DNA from: Granulosicoccus sp045110475 | GTDB taxonomy: Bacteria; Pseudomonadota; Gammaproteobacteria; Granulosicoccales; Granulosicoccaceae | NCBI GenBank assembly: GCA_045110475.1 | Contig: JBGCGC010000080.1 | Span: forward strand, 1 to 64,000 | Length of the DNA: 64,000 nucleotides | Direction: 5' to 3' | In this document: piece by piece, positions 43,124 through 51,857 of the stretch | Numbering within the stretch: position 1 is the first letter of the stretch | How the letters are laid out: every line of letters starts with the position of its first letter | The notes under the pieces: model-generated | Databases searched by the model: none | What the model was told of the DNA's origin: nothing | Seen by the model: the letters and a program-made list of their open reading frames with translations, nothing else | Program-made: the position numbers and the translations under genes

Positions 43124-45052
43124 ATGAAGCAAAGCGATCTGTCGGTCAATCAAAAAACCAATATTCGTAAATCTTTGGGACAGCGTGTTGGCCTGATCGT
43201 TATCGGATTAGTTTCAGTCGTCGTTGTAGTCCTGGAATTACTTGCCGCTAATGCGGATATCAGTGGCTCATTGTGGGTTGCGCAGTTCAACAAGGCGAAG
43301 ATTGCCCACGTTCTGTCGTCGTCGATGGCCGAATCGGTTCGCGACGGTGATGCCGAGAGCGTGCGTAATCTGCTTGATACCTACCCGCCGGTTGCACTTC
43401 ATCAACGCATGGCTCAAGCCGAGGTGTTTGACAACGACGGTAACCGGCTTGTCTCCTACACTCCGGATGCATTTGAAAGCCGGCATTTGTTGTCCGAGTC
43501 CTTACCATGGAAGCCCGACTTCATGCGAAGGATGGAAAGATCAGATGAGCAACTCAAACACATAGAAGGGACTAACTACTGGGTCGCCACGCCGATCATA
43601 CTACCTGGGGAAAACCAGCGAGTAGGTAGTTTTCTACTTCGATATGATGTGGGAATCATCAAGGATATTTCCATGTCTCGCGTTGTCAGGCAGATATGGA
43701 TTGCAGTTGTGATGATCGTAATACTTGGGGTCGTCTTGTTTCTCGTCACTCGCCGCCTTCTTTCTACACCGTTACAGGAGATCACAACAGCCACCACATT
43801 GATTGCCAGCGGTGATTACGATAAGGCTGTTCCCTATTGCCAACGCGAAGATGAAATTGGCGCCATCGCACGTTCGGTCGACATTCTTCGCTGCAAGGCT
43901 CTGGAGACAGAAACGCTGCGAACAAAAACCGATGAGTCACAACGCGTGGCTGAGGAGCAGCGTCAGGCCGCGGAGGCTCTCGAGCGAGAACGACGCGAGG
44001 AGTCGGACCAGCGTGTAGCAGCAGAGCGCGCGCAAGCTGAGATCGATGCAGCGAACAGTGAAGCCTTGAAGCAGCGGATCGAAAATCTGTCACTGGCTGT
44101 CAGAGCTGCTTCCGAAGGGGATTTTACGTACAGGATAGAGGCAACCGAGGATGACGATGATCTTGCTCAGGTAACCACCGCTCTCGAGCGCTTGTTTGGT
44201 CAGTTAAACACCAGCATCGTTGATATTGGTGATACTGCAGTTCAACTCAACTCGGCGGCAGGCGAATTGAACACGGTGAGTACCACACTGACCGCTGTTG
44301 CGGAGCAGAACGCAGCGAAAGCCACCTCAGCGTCTACCACATCAACTCAGGTGAGAGCCTATGTTGATGAAGTTGCAGACAGTACCAACGAGATGAGCTC
44401 ATCCATTACTGATATTTCCAGCAAAACCAAGGAGGCTGAGTCCATCGCTTCTGAGGCAGTGACGCTTGCGCAGAGTACCGGAGATAACGTCCAGCAATTG
44501 GCAAAGTCGTCGCAAGAGATTGGAAATGTTGTCAAGGTGATCACATCCATTGCTGAGCAGACCAATCTGCTCGCATTGAATGCCACGATAGAGGCTGCTC
44601 GTGCCGGTGATGCAGGAAAGGGCTTTGCCGTTGTGGCAAACGAGGTCAAGGACCTGGCCAAAGAGACTGCAAGAGCCACTGAAGAAATCGAACAACGGAT
44701 CGCAAATATTCAATCTGATACGGGAACTGCCGTTACGTCCATCGCCGATATCAATTCAATCGTACAGCAGATCAGTGAAATTCAGTCTGCCATTGCAAAT
44801 GCTGTCGAGGCGCAAAAAATGACAACCAGCGATATGGACTCCAGAATCAGAGAGGCAACAAGAGGCAATAGCGAGATTAGTGGCATCATTCAAGTGATAT
44901 CCACTCAGTCCAATGAAAGTCTGACATCGTCTGCCAACGTGAGTCAGGCAGCTGAACAAATGGATGAATTGGCCAGCAAACTAAACGAGCTAATGAACCG
45001 ATTCAAGCAACCCGGTGGCAAGCAACAGGCAAGGCGCACCAGAGCTGCCTGA
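43124..45052 (+). CDS. Methyl-accepting chemotaxis protein
   Basis: Membrane chemoreceptor that signals through CheW/CheA. The 642-aa protein has TM1 (about 22-41), a periplasmic sensor of about 145 residues with no domain I recognise (it contains VFDNDGNRLVSYTP, PAS/Cache-like in feel), TM2 (about 187-207), a HAMP domain with an acidic coiled coil (to about 310), and the signalling hairpin with AEQTNLLALNATIEAARAGD and GFAVVANEVKDLAKETARAT. There is no C-terminal methyltransferase-docking pentapeptide. No chemotaxis operon adjoins. The start ATG at 43124 follows CCGGATGTCATAA, with a weak ribosome-binding site. Confidence 0.92.
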   Translation: MKQSDLSVNQKTNIRKSLGQRVGLIVIGLVSVVVVVLELLAANADISGSLWVAQFNKAKIAHVLSSSMAESVRDGDAESVRNLLDTYPPVALHQRMAQAEVFDNDGNRLVSYTPDAFESRHLLSESLPWKPDFMRRMERSDEQLKHIEGTNYWVATPIILPGENQRVGSFLLRYDVGIIKDISMSRVVRQIWIAVVMIVILGVVLFLVTRRLLSTPLQEITTATTLIASGDYDKAVPYCQREDEIGAIARSVDILRCKALETETLRTKTDESQRVAEEQRQAAEALERERREESDQRVAAERAQAEIDAANSEALKQRIENLSLAVRAASEGDFTYRIEATEDDDDLAQVTTALERLFGQLNTSIVDIGDTAVQLNSAAGELNTVSTTLTAVAEQNAAKATSASTTSTQVRAYVDEVADSTNEMSSSITDISSKTKEAESIASEAVTLAQSTGDNVQQLAKSSQEIGNVVKVITSIAEQTNLLALNATIEAARAGDAGKGFAVVANEVKDLAKETARATEEIEQRIANIQSDTGTAVTSIADINSIVQQISEIQSAIANAVEAQKMTTSDMDSRIREATRGNSEISGIIQVISTQSNESLTSSANVSQAAEQMDELASKLNELMNRFKQPGGKQQARRTRAA

Positions 45053-45059
45053 TTTGTCG

Positions 45060-45089
45060 CTAGGAGCCTCCGGCCGCGCAGGCTCCTAG
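45060..45089. repeat. GC-rich CTAG-bounded palindrome, 30 bp, between convergent genes
   Basis: CTAGGAGCCT opens the element and AGGCTCCTAG closes it: perfect 10-nt arms around CCGGCCGCGC. The last 23 nt equal those of the 48-bp copy at 31208-31255, as if the left arm had been shortened. The closing CTAG contains, on the minus strand, the TAG stop codon of hflD (45086-45088). The element sits 7 nt after the chemoreceptor stop, so it could act as a shared 3' structure for both converging genes. Confidence 0.85.
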
Positions 45090-45709
45090 CCTTGCAGATA
45101 GACGTCCGCCTGCTTGATATACTGGTTGCGATTGAGCAACAGTTTTGGGCGACTGCCGCCACATTGCCGCCACAGCACTACCGAACGAACACCACCAAGC
45201 AGGGCCGATCGGATGGTTGACGCAATCTCGTTGTTGTTGAGATAGTCGGGGTCACCACTGACCATGATACGGGGTGTCAGGTGACTGATGCTGCTGCGAT
45301 ACAGGTTAGCCAGATTGCTGATCATGTCTGGGTCTGCAATAGCTTTTTCCATGGCCTGGGCGCGGCTTATCCCTATTCTCAGTTGTTCCACGGTATTGGA
45401 ATCGTTCAGTACGTTGGTCCCCAGTTGAATCAAGGCCAGCGCATAGCGGGCAATATCCAGATCACGTGATTCGGCATTACCACCAAGCTGGGACTTTATG
45501 ATCCGCAAACCTCTACCAACAGTGCCAGAGTGGCCACCATAAGCATCGATAACGCGGTCGGTTTTTAGAGTCATGACAGAACGAAGGGTGCCCTCCAGTT
45601 CATCCTGTTCACAGGTACCCGTTGTGGCCAGTGATTTACAGATGTGCACGGACTGAAAAATACCGCCAAGTGCCAGCGTCTGATTTTCAATTGTTGAGAT
45701 TGCATTCAT
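45086..45709 (-). CDS. hflD: High-frequency lysogenization protein HflD homologue
   Basis: HflD is a membrane-peripheral helical protein encoded next to mnmA in gammaproteobacteria; in E. coli it binds phage lambda CII. The 207-aa protein is all-helical with the family's QTLALGGIFQSVHICKSLA opening, VRYALALIQLG-like RDLDIARYALALIQLG, and the C-terminal NRNQYIKQADVYLQ. Its TAG stop lies inside the terminal CTAG of a GC-rich repeat. It is 65 nt downstream of mnmA and in the same direction. Confidence 0.88.
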   Translation of the reverse strand: MNAISTIENQTLALGGIFQSVHICKSLATTGTCEQDELEGTLRSVMTLKTDRVIDAYGGHSGTVGRGLRIIKSQLGGNAESRDLDIARYALALIQLGTNVLNDSNTVEQLRIGISRAQAMEKAIADPDMISNLANLYRSSISHLTPRIMVSGDPDYLNNNEIASTIRSALLGGVRSVVLWRQCGGSRPKLLLNRNQYIKQADVYLQG

Positions 45710-45774
45710 AATTACAATTATGGGCTATATGGGGTGGCCCTTGCTTACATTTACGCACTGCTTGTCATTACTTG

Positions 45775-46899
45775 TCAGTCAAGATCACTGATTATCGCAC
45801 CGCCCAAGCAGTTCTCGTCCTGATACAGCACCAGTGACTGCCCCGGCGTTGCAGCTCTAACTGGTTCGTCGAAAGTGATGGTTAGCGTAGCATCGGTGTT
45901 TAGCGTAACGTGCGCTTGCTGGTCCTGTTGTCGGTAACGCACCTTGGCAGTGCATCGAAATGTCGTCGCTGGAGCCTCAGGGCTAACCCAGTGTAGATCA
46001 TGAGCGTTAAACACGTTCCGGAACAACATCGGGTGATCGTGTCCTTGCCCGACGATAAGCTGGTTTTCGTCAAGCTCTTTCGCCAGAACATACCAGGGGT
46101 CTTCAGTGGCATCACTCAGTCCGCCAATACCCAGTCCCTGTCGTTGCCCCAGGGTGTAAAACATCAGGCCGTTGTGGCGCCCCAGTTTTTCACCGCTGTC
46201 CGTGATGATATCGCCGGGTTGTGCGGGCAGGTACTCGCTAAGAAACTCTGTAAATTTTCGCTCGCCGATAAAGCAGATGCCGGTGCTGTCTTTTTTACTG
46301 TGGACGTGAAAACCTGCGTCCATTGCAAGACGCCGCACGTCCGGTTTGTCCATATGCCCCACTGGAAACAGGCTGGGTCGCAATTGGTCCTGATTAAGGG
46401 TGTAGAGAAAGTAGCTTTGATCCTTGTTGTTATCCTTGCCCCGATGTAGCTGAACCTGATTTTCATCGCCTCCAGAGCGCACATAGTGTCCTGTGGCGAT
46501 GGCATCGGCACCTTGCTGGTGAGCGTGATCAAGAAATGCCTTGAATTTGATTTCCTTGTTGCAAAGGATATCGGGATTAGGTGTTCTGCCAGCGCCATAT
46601 TCAGCCAGGAAATGCTCGAACACGCGTTCCCAGTATTCTTCGGCAAAATTGACAGTTGATAGTTCGATGCCTAGCGTTGCAGCAACTGATGCGGCATCAC
46701 GATAATCCTGACGTGCAGTGCAGTGCTCATCATCGTCTTCCCAGTTCTGCATGAAGATGCCCGATACCTGATACCCTTGTTGTTTGAGTAACAAGGCAGT
46801 CACTGAAGAGTCTACCCCGCCAGACATTCCGACGATAACATGCATGCTTTGCGGATCTTCACGAAATGCGGCCGCCGGTTTGTGGTTAGCCTGTGGCAC
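45775..46899 (-). CDS. mnmA: tRNA-specific 2-thiouridylase
   Basis: MnmA thiolates U34 of tRNA-Lys, -Glu and -Gln. The family PP-loop VGMSGGVDSSVTALLL, FMQNWEDDDEHC, GRTPNPDILCNKEIKF (first catalytic Cys) and DSTGICFIGERKF (second catalytic Cys), and the LGQRQGLGIGG motif are all visible. A GTG at 46899 overlaps the TAG of the upstream LysR gene (TAGTG) and gives 374 aa; an ATG at 46845 gives MHVIVGMSGG, nearer to the usual start, and may be the real one. It is transcribed with hflD. Confidence 0.95.
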   Translation of the reverse strand: MPQANHKPAAAFREDPQSMHVIVGMSGGVDSSVTALLLKQQGYQVSGIFMQNWEDDDEHCTARQDYRDAASVAATLGIELSTVNFAEEYWERVFEHFLAEYGAGRTPNPDILCNKEIKFKAFLDHAHQQGADAIATGHYVRSGGDENQVQLHRGKDNNKDQSYFLYTLNQDQLRPSLFPVGHMDKPDVRRLAMDAGFHVHSKKDSTGICFIGERKFTEFLSEYLPAQPGDIITDSGEKLGRHNGLMFYTLGQRQGLGIGGLSDATEDPWYVLAKELDENQLIVGQGHDHPMLFRNVFNAHDLHWVSPEAPATTFRCTAKVRYRQQDQQAHVTLNTDATLTITFDEPVRAATPGQSLVLYQDENCLGGAIISDLD

Positions 46900-47876
46900 T
46901 AGAAATTGGTTATCAATGCGTCGCTGCGCTTGCTGGTCTTGCGCTTGGATGGCGGTGGTGTGGTTTGCCGAGCAAAGAAATTACCGTCCATGAGCTGCAG
47001 AAACTGCTTGGCCTGAGGTGAAAGGAATTTTCCACGCCTTACGACAACACCGTAACTGCGATTTGGAAAATAATTGCCCATGGGACGAACCGTCAGGTTT
47101 TCAAATCCGCGTAGGCAAATACTGGTTACGATACTAATACCAGTGCCGATCTCGACATAGCGTTTGATGACTTCCCAACCGCCGGCTTCCAGAACGACAT
47201 TGTAAGGAACGCCGTGTTGCTGAAAAACCAGATCGACCACACTCCAGGTACTAAGATGGCGTGGAGGAAGTATCAAGCCATAAGGACTGATGTCCTCAAG
47301 ACTCACCGATTTCTTTTTTTCCAGCGGATGGCCTTTGCACATGATGAGTGCAGGTGTGTAGTCATAAATTGGGTGGTACACCATATCGTCGGGTACATCG
47401 ATCATGGAGCCAACCGCGAAGTCCACCTCGTCAGCCCGCAACAAGGCCAGACCATCATGCCCGGTCACGTTGTGCAGCCTGACGTCTATTTGCGGGTATT
47501 CATCGGAGAAGCTCTTGATGACGTCGGGCAGGATGTAGAGCAGGGTAGCCTCACCTGAGGCAATATCCAGAGGGCCAGCGTGTACATCACCCAATCTGGC
47601 AGCAAAACTATCCGCAAGCCGTGAAAAACCGTCGACCAGAGGCTGCGCCATTTCCAGCAACAGGTCGCCAGCAGGTGTGAGCCGAATTTTTGGCCCGCAG
47701 CGTTCAAACAGCAAGGTATCCAGCTCTTTCTCAAGCGCCTGAATTTGCAGTGAGACTGAGGGCTGGCTGAGTTTCAGGCGCTCGGCGGCCTTGGATATGC
47801 TGCCCGTCTGGGCTGCATTGCAAAAAGCGCGTAATTGCCGGTGTTGATTGAGATTGGGATTATCCGAAGTGGCCAT
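46899..47876 (-). CDS. LysR-family regulator, CysB-like
   Basis: Transcriptional regulator with an N-terminal winged helix-turn-helix (LRAFCNAAQTGSISKAAERLKLSQPSVSLQIQALEKELDTLLFERCG) and a substrate-binding regulatory domain of about 220 aa. The effector domain resembles CysB/Cbl-type proteins in length and motifs (GHDGLALLRADEVDFAVGS; GGWEVIKRYVEIGTGISIV), so a sulfur-related ligand is possible but unproven. Its stop overlaps the proposed mnmA start. The basic C-terminal tail (PPPSKRKTSKRS) is unusual. Confidence 0.9.
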   Translation of the reverse strand: MATSDNPNLNQHRQLRAFCNAAQTGSISKAAERLKLSQPSVSLQIQALEKELDTLLFERCGPKIRLTPAGDLLLEMAQPLVDGFSRLADSFAARLGDVHAGPLDIASGEATLLYILPDVIKSFSDEYPQIDVRLHNVTGHDGLALLRADEVDFAVGSMIDVPDDMVYHPIYDYTPALIMCKGHPLEKKKSVSLEDISPYGLILPPRHLSTWSVVDLVFQQHGVPYNVVLEAGGWEVIKRYVEIGTGISIVTSICLRGFENLTVRPMGNYFPNRSYGVVVRRGKFLSPQAKQFLQLMDGNFFARQTTPPPSKRKTSKRSDALITNF

Positions 47877-48185
47877 GGCGGCGAGTATTTGCTCTCTCTA
47901 TGCTTATGACAGGTATCATTGTAATTGAAAATAGCCTCCCCGTCTTGGTGATGTCATTATTCGCCCCGTTTTCCTGCCTGAATGGTCGATGCCTTGCGTC
48001 ATGGTCAGCTAAAACGGGACGCGAGCTACGGCGAGGCTCATGATGCGCAGGTAAGCGCGGGTGATTAGCGCTTTTTTGCACTTTTCGCGGTTATCCTCGT
48101 GAGGACGCTATACGCCAGCAGGCAATCGACAAGGGCGCTCTTTGATATTAATAAACGGCTGTGTGATGGATGACCGAAATAAAAA
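47877..48185. other. Divergent intergenic region, lysR / ydcF-like
   Basis: These 309 nt separate divergently transcribed genes and must hold both promoters. I see no clear -35/-10 pair, terminator or gene. A LysR autoregulatory site (T-N11-A) cannot be assigned with confidence. Confidence 0.4.
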
Positions 48186-48974
48186 ATGACTGAGCTGATC
48201 CAAAACTGGTTTCTGGATCCAGTCGCATTATTGTTTCTGCTGTCTCTTGTCACGATTCTTGTGCTGATCTATCGGCGGCAACGCCTGAAAGGGCCAGGTG
48301 TGCCCGTCAGGTATGCCTTGATTGTCATCACTTGGTCAGCCTTTTTTTTTCTGTTTGCCTCTCCAAACGTTGTGCATCCGCTTCTGCTGAGCGTAGAAAA
48401 TCAATACCCCGAAACGCTCAGTTGTGAGCAGGGCAGCCATCTTGTCATGCTCGGCGGCGGTGTTGACTCACGTGCGCAATCTCCACTGGAATTTGAACGT
48501 ATGAGTGACTCGACCCTGTCGCGTGCTACGGCTGCTGCGCGTATTGCGCAAAGTGAACCTCAACTTCGAATAATAGCCGCAGGAGGCGCTGTAAAACACA
48601 TCACCGAAGCAGACATTGTGGCCAGCTACTGGGTAGCTCTAGGCATTGACAATGTACGAATTCTGCGCGAACGTCAGTCATTGAACACCCGCGAAAATGC
48701 CGTGAACGTAGCCGCATTACTGGCCACCGAATCGATTGAAAACCCTGTTCGACTGATCACCTCCGCGTTGCACATGCCGCGGGCATTAAGAACATTTCGC
48801 AAGGTGCTTGATGACCAGGGAGTTGCAGTCTGTCCTGTGAGCGTGGATCGTGAAGGGCAACTCCAGACACCCTGGTGGGCATGGATGCCACAAACGACAA
48901 CGATATGGAAATTCGACAAACTATTGCACGAAGTTATTGCGCTCGGAGTATACCGTTGGCGAGGATGGATATAA
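48186..48974 (+). CDS. YdcF/SanA/ElyC-family (DUF218) membrane protein
   Basis: The 262-aa protein has two N-terminal membrane helices (about 10-28 and 42-60) and a DUF218 domain outside: HLVMLGGGVDSRAQSPLEFERM, IIAAGG, SLNTRENAVNVAALL and LITSALHMPRALRTFRKV are the conserved motifs of the ElyC/YdcF group, which act in envelope carbohydrate or peptidoglycan metabolism in E. coli. The precise role is unknown. A fragment of the GC-rich repeat begins directly after its stop codon. Confidence 0.87.
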   Translation: MTELIQNWFLDPVALLFLLSLVTILVLIYRRQRLKGPGVPVRYALIVITWSAFFFLFASPNVVHPLLLSVENQYPETLSCEQGSHLVMLGGGVDSRAQSPLEFERMSDSTLSRATAAARIAQSEPQLRIIAAGGAVKHITEADIVASYWVALGIDNVRILRERQSLNTRENAVNVAALLATESIENPVRLITSALHMPRALRTFRKVLDDQGVAVCPVSVDREGQLQTPWWAWMPQTTTIWKFDKLLHEVIALGVYRWRGWI

Positions 48975-48992
48975 GGCCGCGAAGGCTCCTAG
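48975..48992. repeat. Right-end fragment of the GC-rich palindrome, joined to the 166-bp element
   Basis: GGCCGCGAAGGCTCCTAG matches the right end of the GC-rich elements (GGCCGCGCAGGCTCCTAG) with one mismatch. Its final CTAG (48989-48992) is simultaneously the first CTAG of the 166-bp element. Confidence 0.75.
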
Positions 48993-49154
48993 CCTGGATT
49001 ATTCATGAAATCACCAAATCCTTCCGCATTCCCTTCGTGCGTAGCGAATTTCGTTCAGTCGGAAATACAGTCTGTATCCCGCTCCTTCACGAAATCCACT
49101 ACGAACAAAGGGCCTGGTGGAAGGATTTGGCGTTTCATGAATACTCCAGGCTAG
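48989..49154. repeat. 166-bp CTAG-bounded palindromic repeat, copy 2
   Basis: Left end CTAGCCTGGATTATTCAT and right end ATGAATACTCCAGGCTAG flank 166 nt whose 83-nt halves pair in register. Ends and centre match the other copies, but the intermediate part differs: here both arms carry CCAAATCCTTCC. The right CTAG contains the TAG stop (minus strand, 49151-49153) of the epimerase gene. The element fills most of the gap between the convergent ydcF-like and epimerase genes. Confidence 0.88.
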
Positions 49155-50158
49155 ACTTTATAGTAGTCCAGGTACCATTCCACGAAACTGGCAATACCGT
49201 TTTCGACACTGGTGTCTGGTTTGTAGTTGACGTCTCTGATCAGATCACTGACATCGGCATAGGTATCAGGTACATCGCCGGCTTGCAGGGGTAACAGGTT
49301 TTTTACCGCCGTGCGGTTGAGGCAGGACTCCAGCGTGCTGATGTAATGCTCCAGATCAACCGGTTGGTTGTTGCCGATGTTATACACCCGGTAGGGTGCC
49401 GAACTGGATGCAGGATCTGGTGCGTTGCTGTCCCAGTCTTCGTTGGGTTTGGCCACGTTGTCTAGCGTGCGAACCACACCTTCGACAATATCATCGACGT
49501 AGGTGAAGTCACGTTTGTGTTTGCCGTAGTTGAATACGTCGATGGGTTTACCTGCCAGTATGTTTTTTGTAAACAGGAACAGTGCCATGTCTGGGCGTCC
49601 CCACGGACCATAAACAGTGAAAAAACGCAGCCCGGTTGTCGGTAGTTGAAAAAGGTGACTGTAAGTATGTGCCATCAGTTCGTTGGCTTTTTTGGACGCC
49701 GCATAGAGACTGACCGGGTGGTCAACGGATTCGTGCACCGAGAAAGGCATATTGGTGTGATTGCCGTACACCGAACTGGTGGATGCATACACAAGATGCT
49801 CTACCTTTGAATGGCGACAGTTTTCCAGAATATTGGTAAATCCGACAATGTTGGCATCGATATACGCCTGCGGGTTTTCCAGAGAGTACCGAACGCCCGC
49901 TTGTGCGGCCAGGTTAACTACTCGCTGTGGTTGATGCTTGCGGAAAGTGGCTTCCATAAGCTCTCTGTCTTCCAGATTGCCACGAACTTCCGTGAAGCCC
50001 TCATGAGCCTTGACTCTTTCAAGTCGGGCAAGCTTCAGGTTGACATCATAGTAGTTGTTGACGTTGTCCACCCCGATAACTTCATCGCCACGTGCCAGAA
50101 GCTTCAGAGCCAGCGTGGATCCGATAAAGCCTGCGGTACCGGTAATAAGAACTTTCAT
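49151..50158 (-). CDS. NAD-dependent epimerase, UDP-glucuronate 4-epimerase type
   Basis: Short-chain dehydrogenase/reductase of 335 aa expected to convert UDP-GlcA to UDP-GalA in the cytoplasm. The Rossmann motif TGTAGFIGSTLALKLL, VDNVNNYYDVNLKLARLE (typical of the LpsL/GAE group), the AAQAGVRYSLENP stretch, the catalytic YAASKKANE and LRFFTVYGPWGRPDMAL are all present. It is followed upstream by a nucleotide-sugar dehydrogenase gene in the same direction, so the two probably supply a uronic-acid precursor to the exopolysaccharide locus. Confidence 0.9.
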   Translation of the reverse strand: MKVLITGTAGFIGSTLALKLLARGDEVIGVDNVNNYYDVNLKLARLERVKAHEGFTEVRGNLEDRELMEATFRKHQPQRVVNLAAQAGVRYSLENPQAYIDANIVGFTNILENCRHSKVEHLVYASTSSVYGNHTNMPFSVHESVDHPVSLYAASKKANELMAHTYSHLFQLPTTGLRFFTVYGPWGRPDMALFLFTKNILAGKPIDVFNYGKHKRDFTYVDDIVEGVVRTLDNVAKPNEDWDSNAPDPASSSAPYRVYNIGNNQPVDLEHYISTLESCLNRTAVKNLLPLQAGDVPDTYADVSDLIRDVNYKPDTSVENGIASFVEWYLDYYKV

Positions 50159-50253
50159 GCTTGACTATGCTCGTTCGAAGAAATTAACGAATAATGGACG
50201 GGTGGAACGTACCACGTCCGTGCTGGGTAAATGACAGCATGGCTGCGGTTTTA

Positions 50254-51534
50254 TTACAGGCGTGCATCCACGCTATCTCTGGGTAGCACGCTTTTGATGT
50301 CATAAAGAATGTGGCCGGATTTTCCGAAGGCGCGGATAGCGTCAACGCCAAGGTCGATGAATTGCTTGTGCGCCACAGCCAGGATCACGGCATCATAGTA
50401 CGATTCGGCGGGTTGGCTTATTGGCGAGATACCATATTGCTGTTGTGCCTCGTCGCTGTTTACCCACGGATCGTGAATGTCCACATTGGCATGGTAGTTT
50501 TCAAGTTCGTGTACGATATCGACCACTCTGGTGTTACGTAAATCCGGGCAATCTTCCTTGAAGGCAAGACCCAGTATCAGAATATTGGCACCGACAACGT
50601 GTATGCGTTTACGGGTGAGCATCTTGACAACTTTCTCAGCAACAAACGCACCCATCCCATCATTGATCTGGCGTCCGGAGAGTATGACTTGAGGGTGATA
50701 GCCAATCTCCTGAGCCTTGTGAGTCAGATAGTAGGGATCAACGCTGATGCAATGCCCACCGACCAGACCGGGCCTGAAATTCAGAAAATTCCACTTGGTA
50801 CCCGCAGCCTCCAGAACCTCCAGTGTATCGATGCCAAGCCTGTCAAATATCAGCGCCAGCTCATTGATCAATGCAATGTTCAGGTCGCGTTGGGTGTTCT
50901 CTATGACCTTGGCGGCTTCGGCAACCCTGATTGAGCTGGTCATGTGTGTACCGGCAGTAATGATTCGTTGGTAGAGCGCATCGACCGCCTTCGCCACTTC
51001 CTCGGTTGAGCCCGATGTGACCTTCATGATGTTGCTGACGCGATGCTCCTTGTCGCCGGGATTAATACGTTCCGGGCTGTACCCTGCAAAGAAATCGGTG
51101 TTGAAAACCAAACCAGACTCTCTTTCCAGAATGGGGATACAAACCTCCTCAGTCGCACCGGGGTATACCGTGGACTCGTAGATCACCACACAACCTGCCT
51201 GCATGACCTTGCCTATCGCCTCACTGGCATTTATCAGAGGGGTCAGGTCGGGTTGTTTGTGACGATTGATTGGCGTGGGCACCGTAACGATGAAAACCTT
51301 GCAGGCTGACAGTTCGTCGGTCTGGCTGGTGAACCCCAGGTAAGCGGCTTCTTTCAGTTCCTCGGCAGAGACCTCCAGTGTCTTGTCCAGGCCACTACGC
51401 AACTGTTGAATGCGTTCTTCAGAGATATCGAAACCGATGGTGGGTCCGTGTTTGGCAAACTCGACCGCCAGTGGCAAACCCACGTATCCGAGCCCGATTA
51501 CGGCAACGGTGTCATCGTTGGTGATTTCGAACAT
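50254..51534 (-). CDS. UDP-N-acetylhexosamine / UDP-sugar 6-dehydrogenase (TviB/WbpO type)
   Basis: NAD-dependent four-electron oxidation of a UDP-hexose or UDP-HexNAc to the uronate. The Rossmann motif VIGLGYVGLPLAVEFA, VTVPTPINRHKQPD, ESTVYPGATEE, GYSPERINPGD, KVIENTQRDLNIALINE, the catalytic Cys in FRPGLVGGHCISVDPYYL and ILGLAFKEDCPDLRN fit the TviB/WbpO group more closely than Ugd. The ATG at 51534 (EITNDDTVAVIGLGYVG) gives 426 codons and the family start; an ATG at 51657 would add 41 unrelated residues. It pairs with the epimerase. Confidence 0.9.
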   Translation of the reverse strand: MFEITNDDTVAVIGLGYVGLPLAVEFAKHGPTIGFDISEERIQQLRSGLDKTLEVSAEELKEAAYLGFTSQTDELSACKVFIVTVPTPINRHKQPDLTPLINASEAIGKVMQAGCVVIYESTVYPGATEEVCIPILERESGLVFNTDFFAGYSPERINPGDKEHRVSNIMKVTSGSTEEVAKAVDALYQRIITAGTHMTSSIRVAEAAKVIENTQRDLNIALINELALIFDRLGIDTLEVLEAAGTKWNFLNFRPGLVGGHCISVDPYYLTHKAQEIGYHPQVILSGRQINDGMGAFVAEKVVKMLTRKRIHVVGANILILGLAFKEDCPDLRNTRVVDIVHELENYHANVDIHDPWVNSDEAQQQYGISPISQPAESYYDAVILAVAHKQFIDLGVDAIRAFGKSGHILYDIKSVLPRDSVDARL

Positions 51535-51857
51535 CAATGTAGCTTCTCTGGTGGATCGCAGGGTCTTGTGACTTAACCGCTTGATTATAAGGCACTCTCC
51601 ATCTTTCGCGATAGATATTACGGAACTGCGTATCAGCCAAACAGGGTGCTGATGCACACATAGCCAAAAAACCAGTTCTGCTCTTGGGGAAGTGTGCGTT
51701 TTAACCAGAAATAGACAGTCAGGATCGGCCCTGACTGGCTTTGACCGAAAAAATGCGCTAAAGGTGGCGCGGTAACGTGGCGAGACGTAAGATTGCGCTA
51801 CGATACGAAGTAACCCGTTAGCTGTAGCGTGGGTGAAATTAGGGACAACAACTGACT
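51535..51857. other. Divergent promoter region of the exopolysaccharide genes
   Basis: These 323 nt separate the uronate-precursor genes (minus) from the initiating transferase (plus). No gene is supported. AGGGACAACAAC precedes the proposed TTG start of the transferase. I could not assign promoter boxes reliably. Confidence 0.4.
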
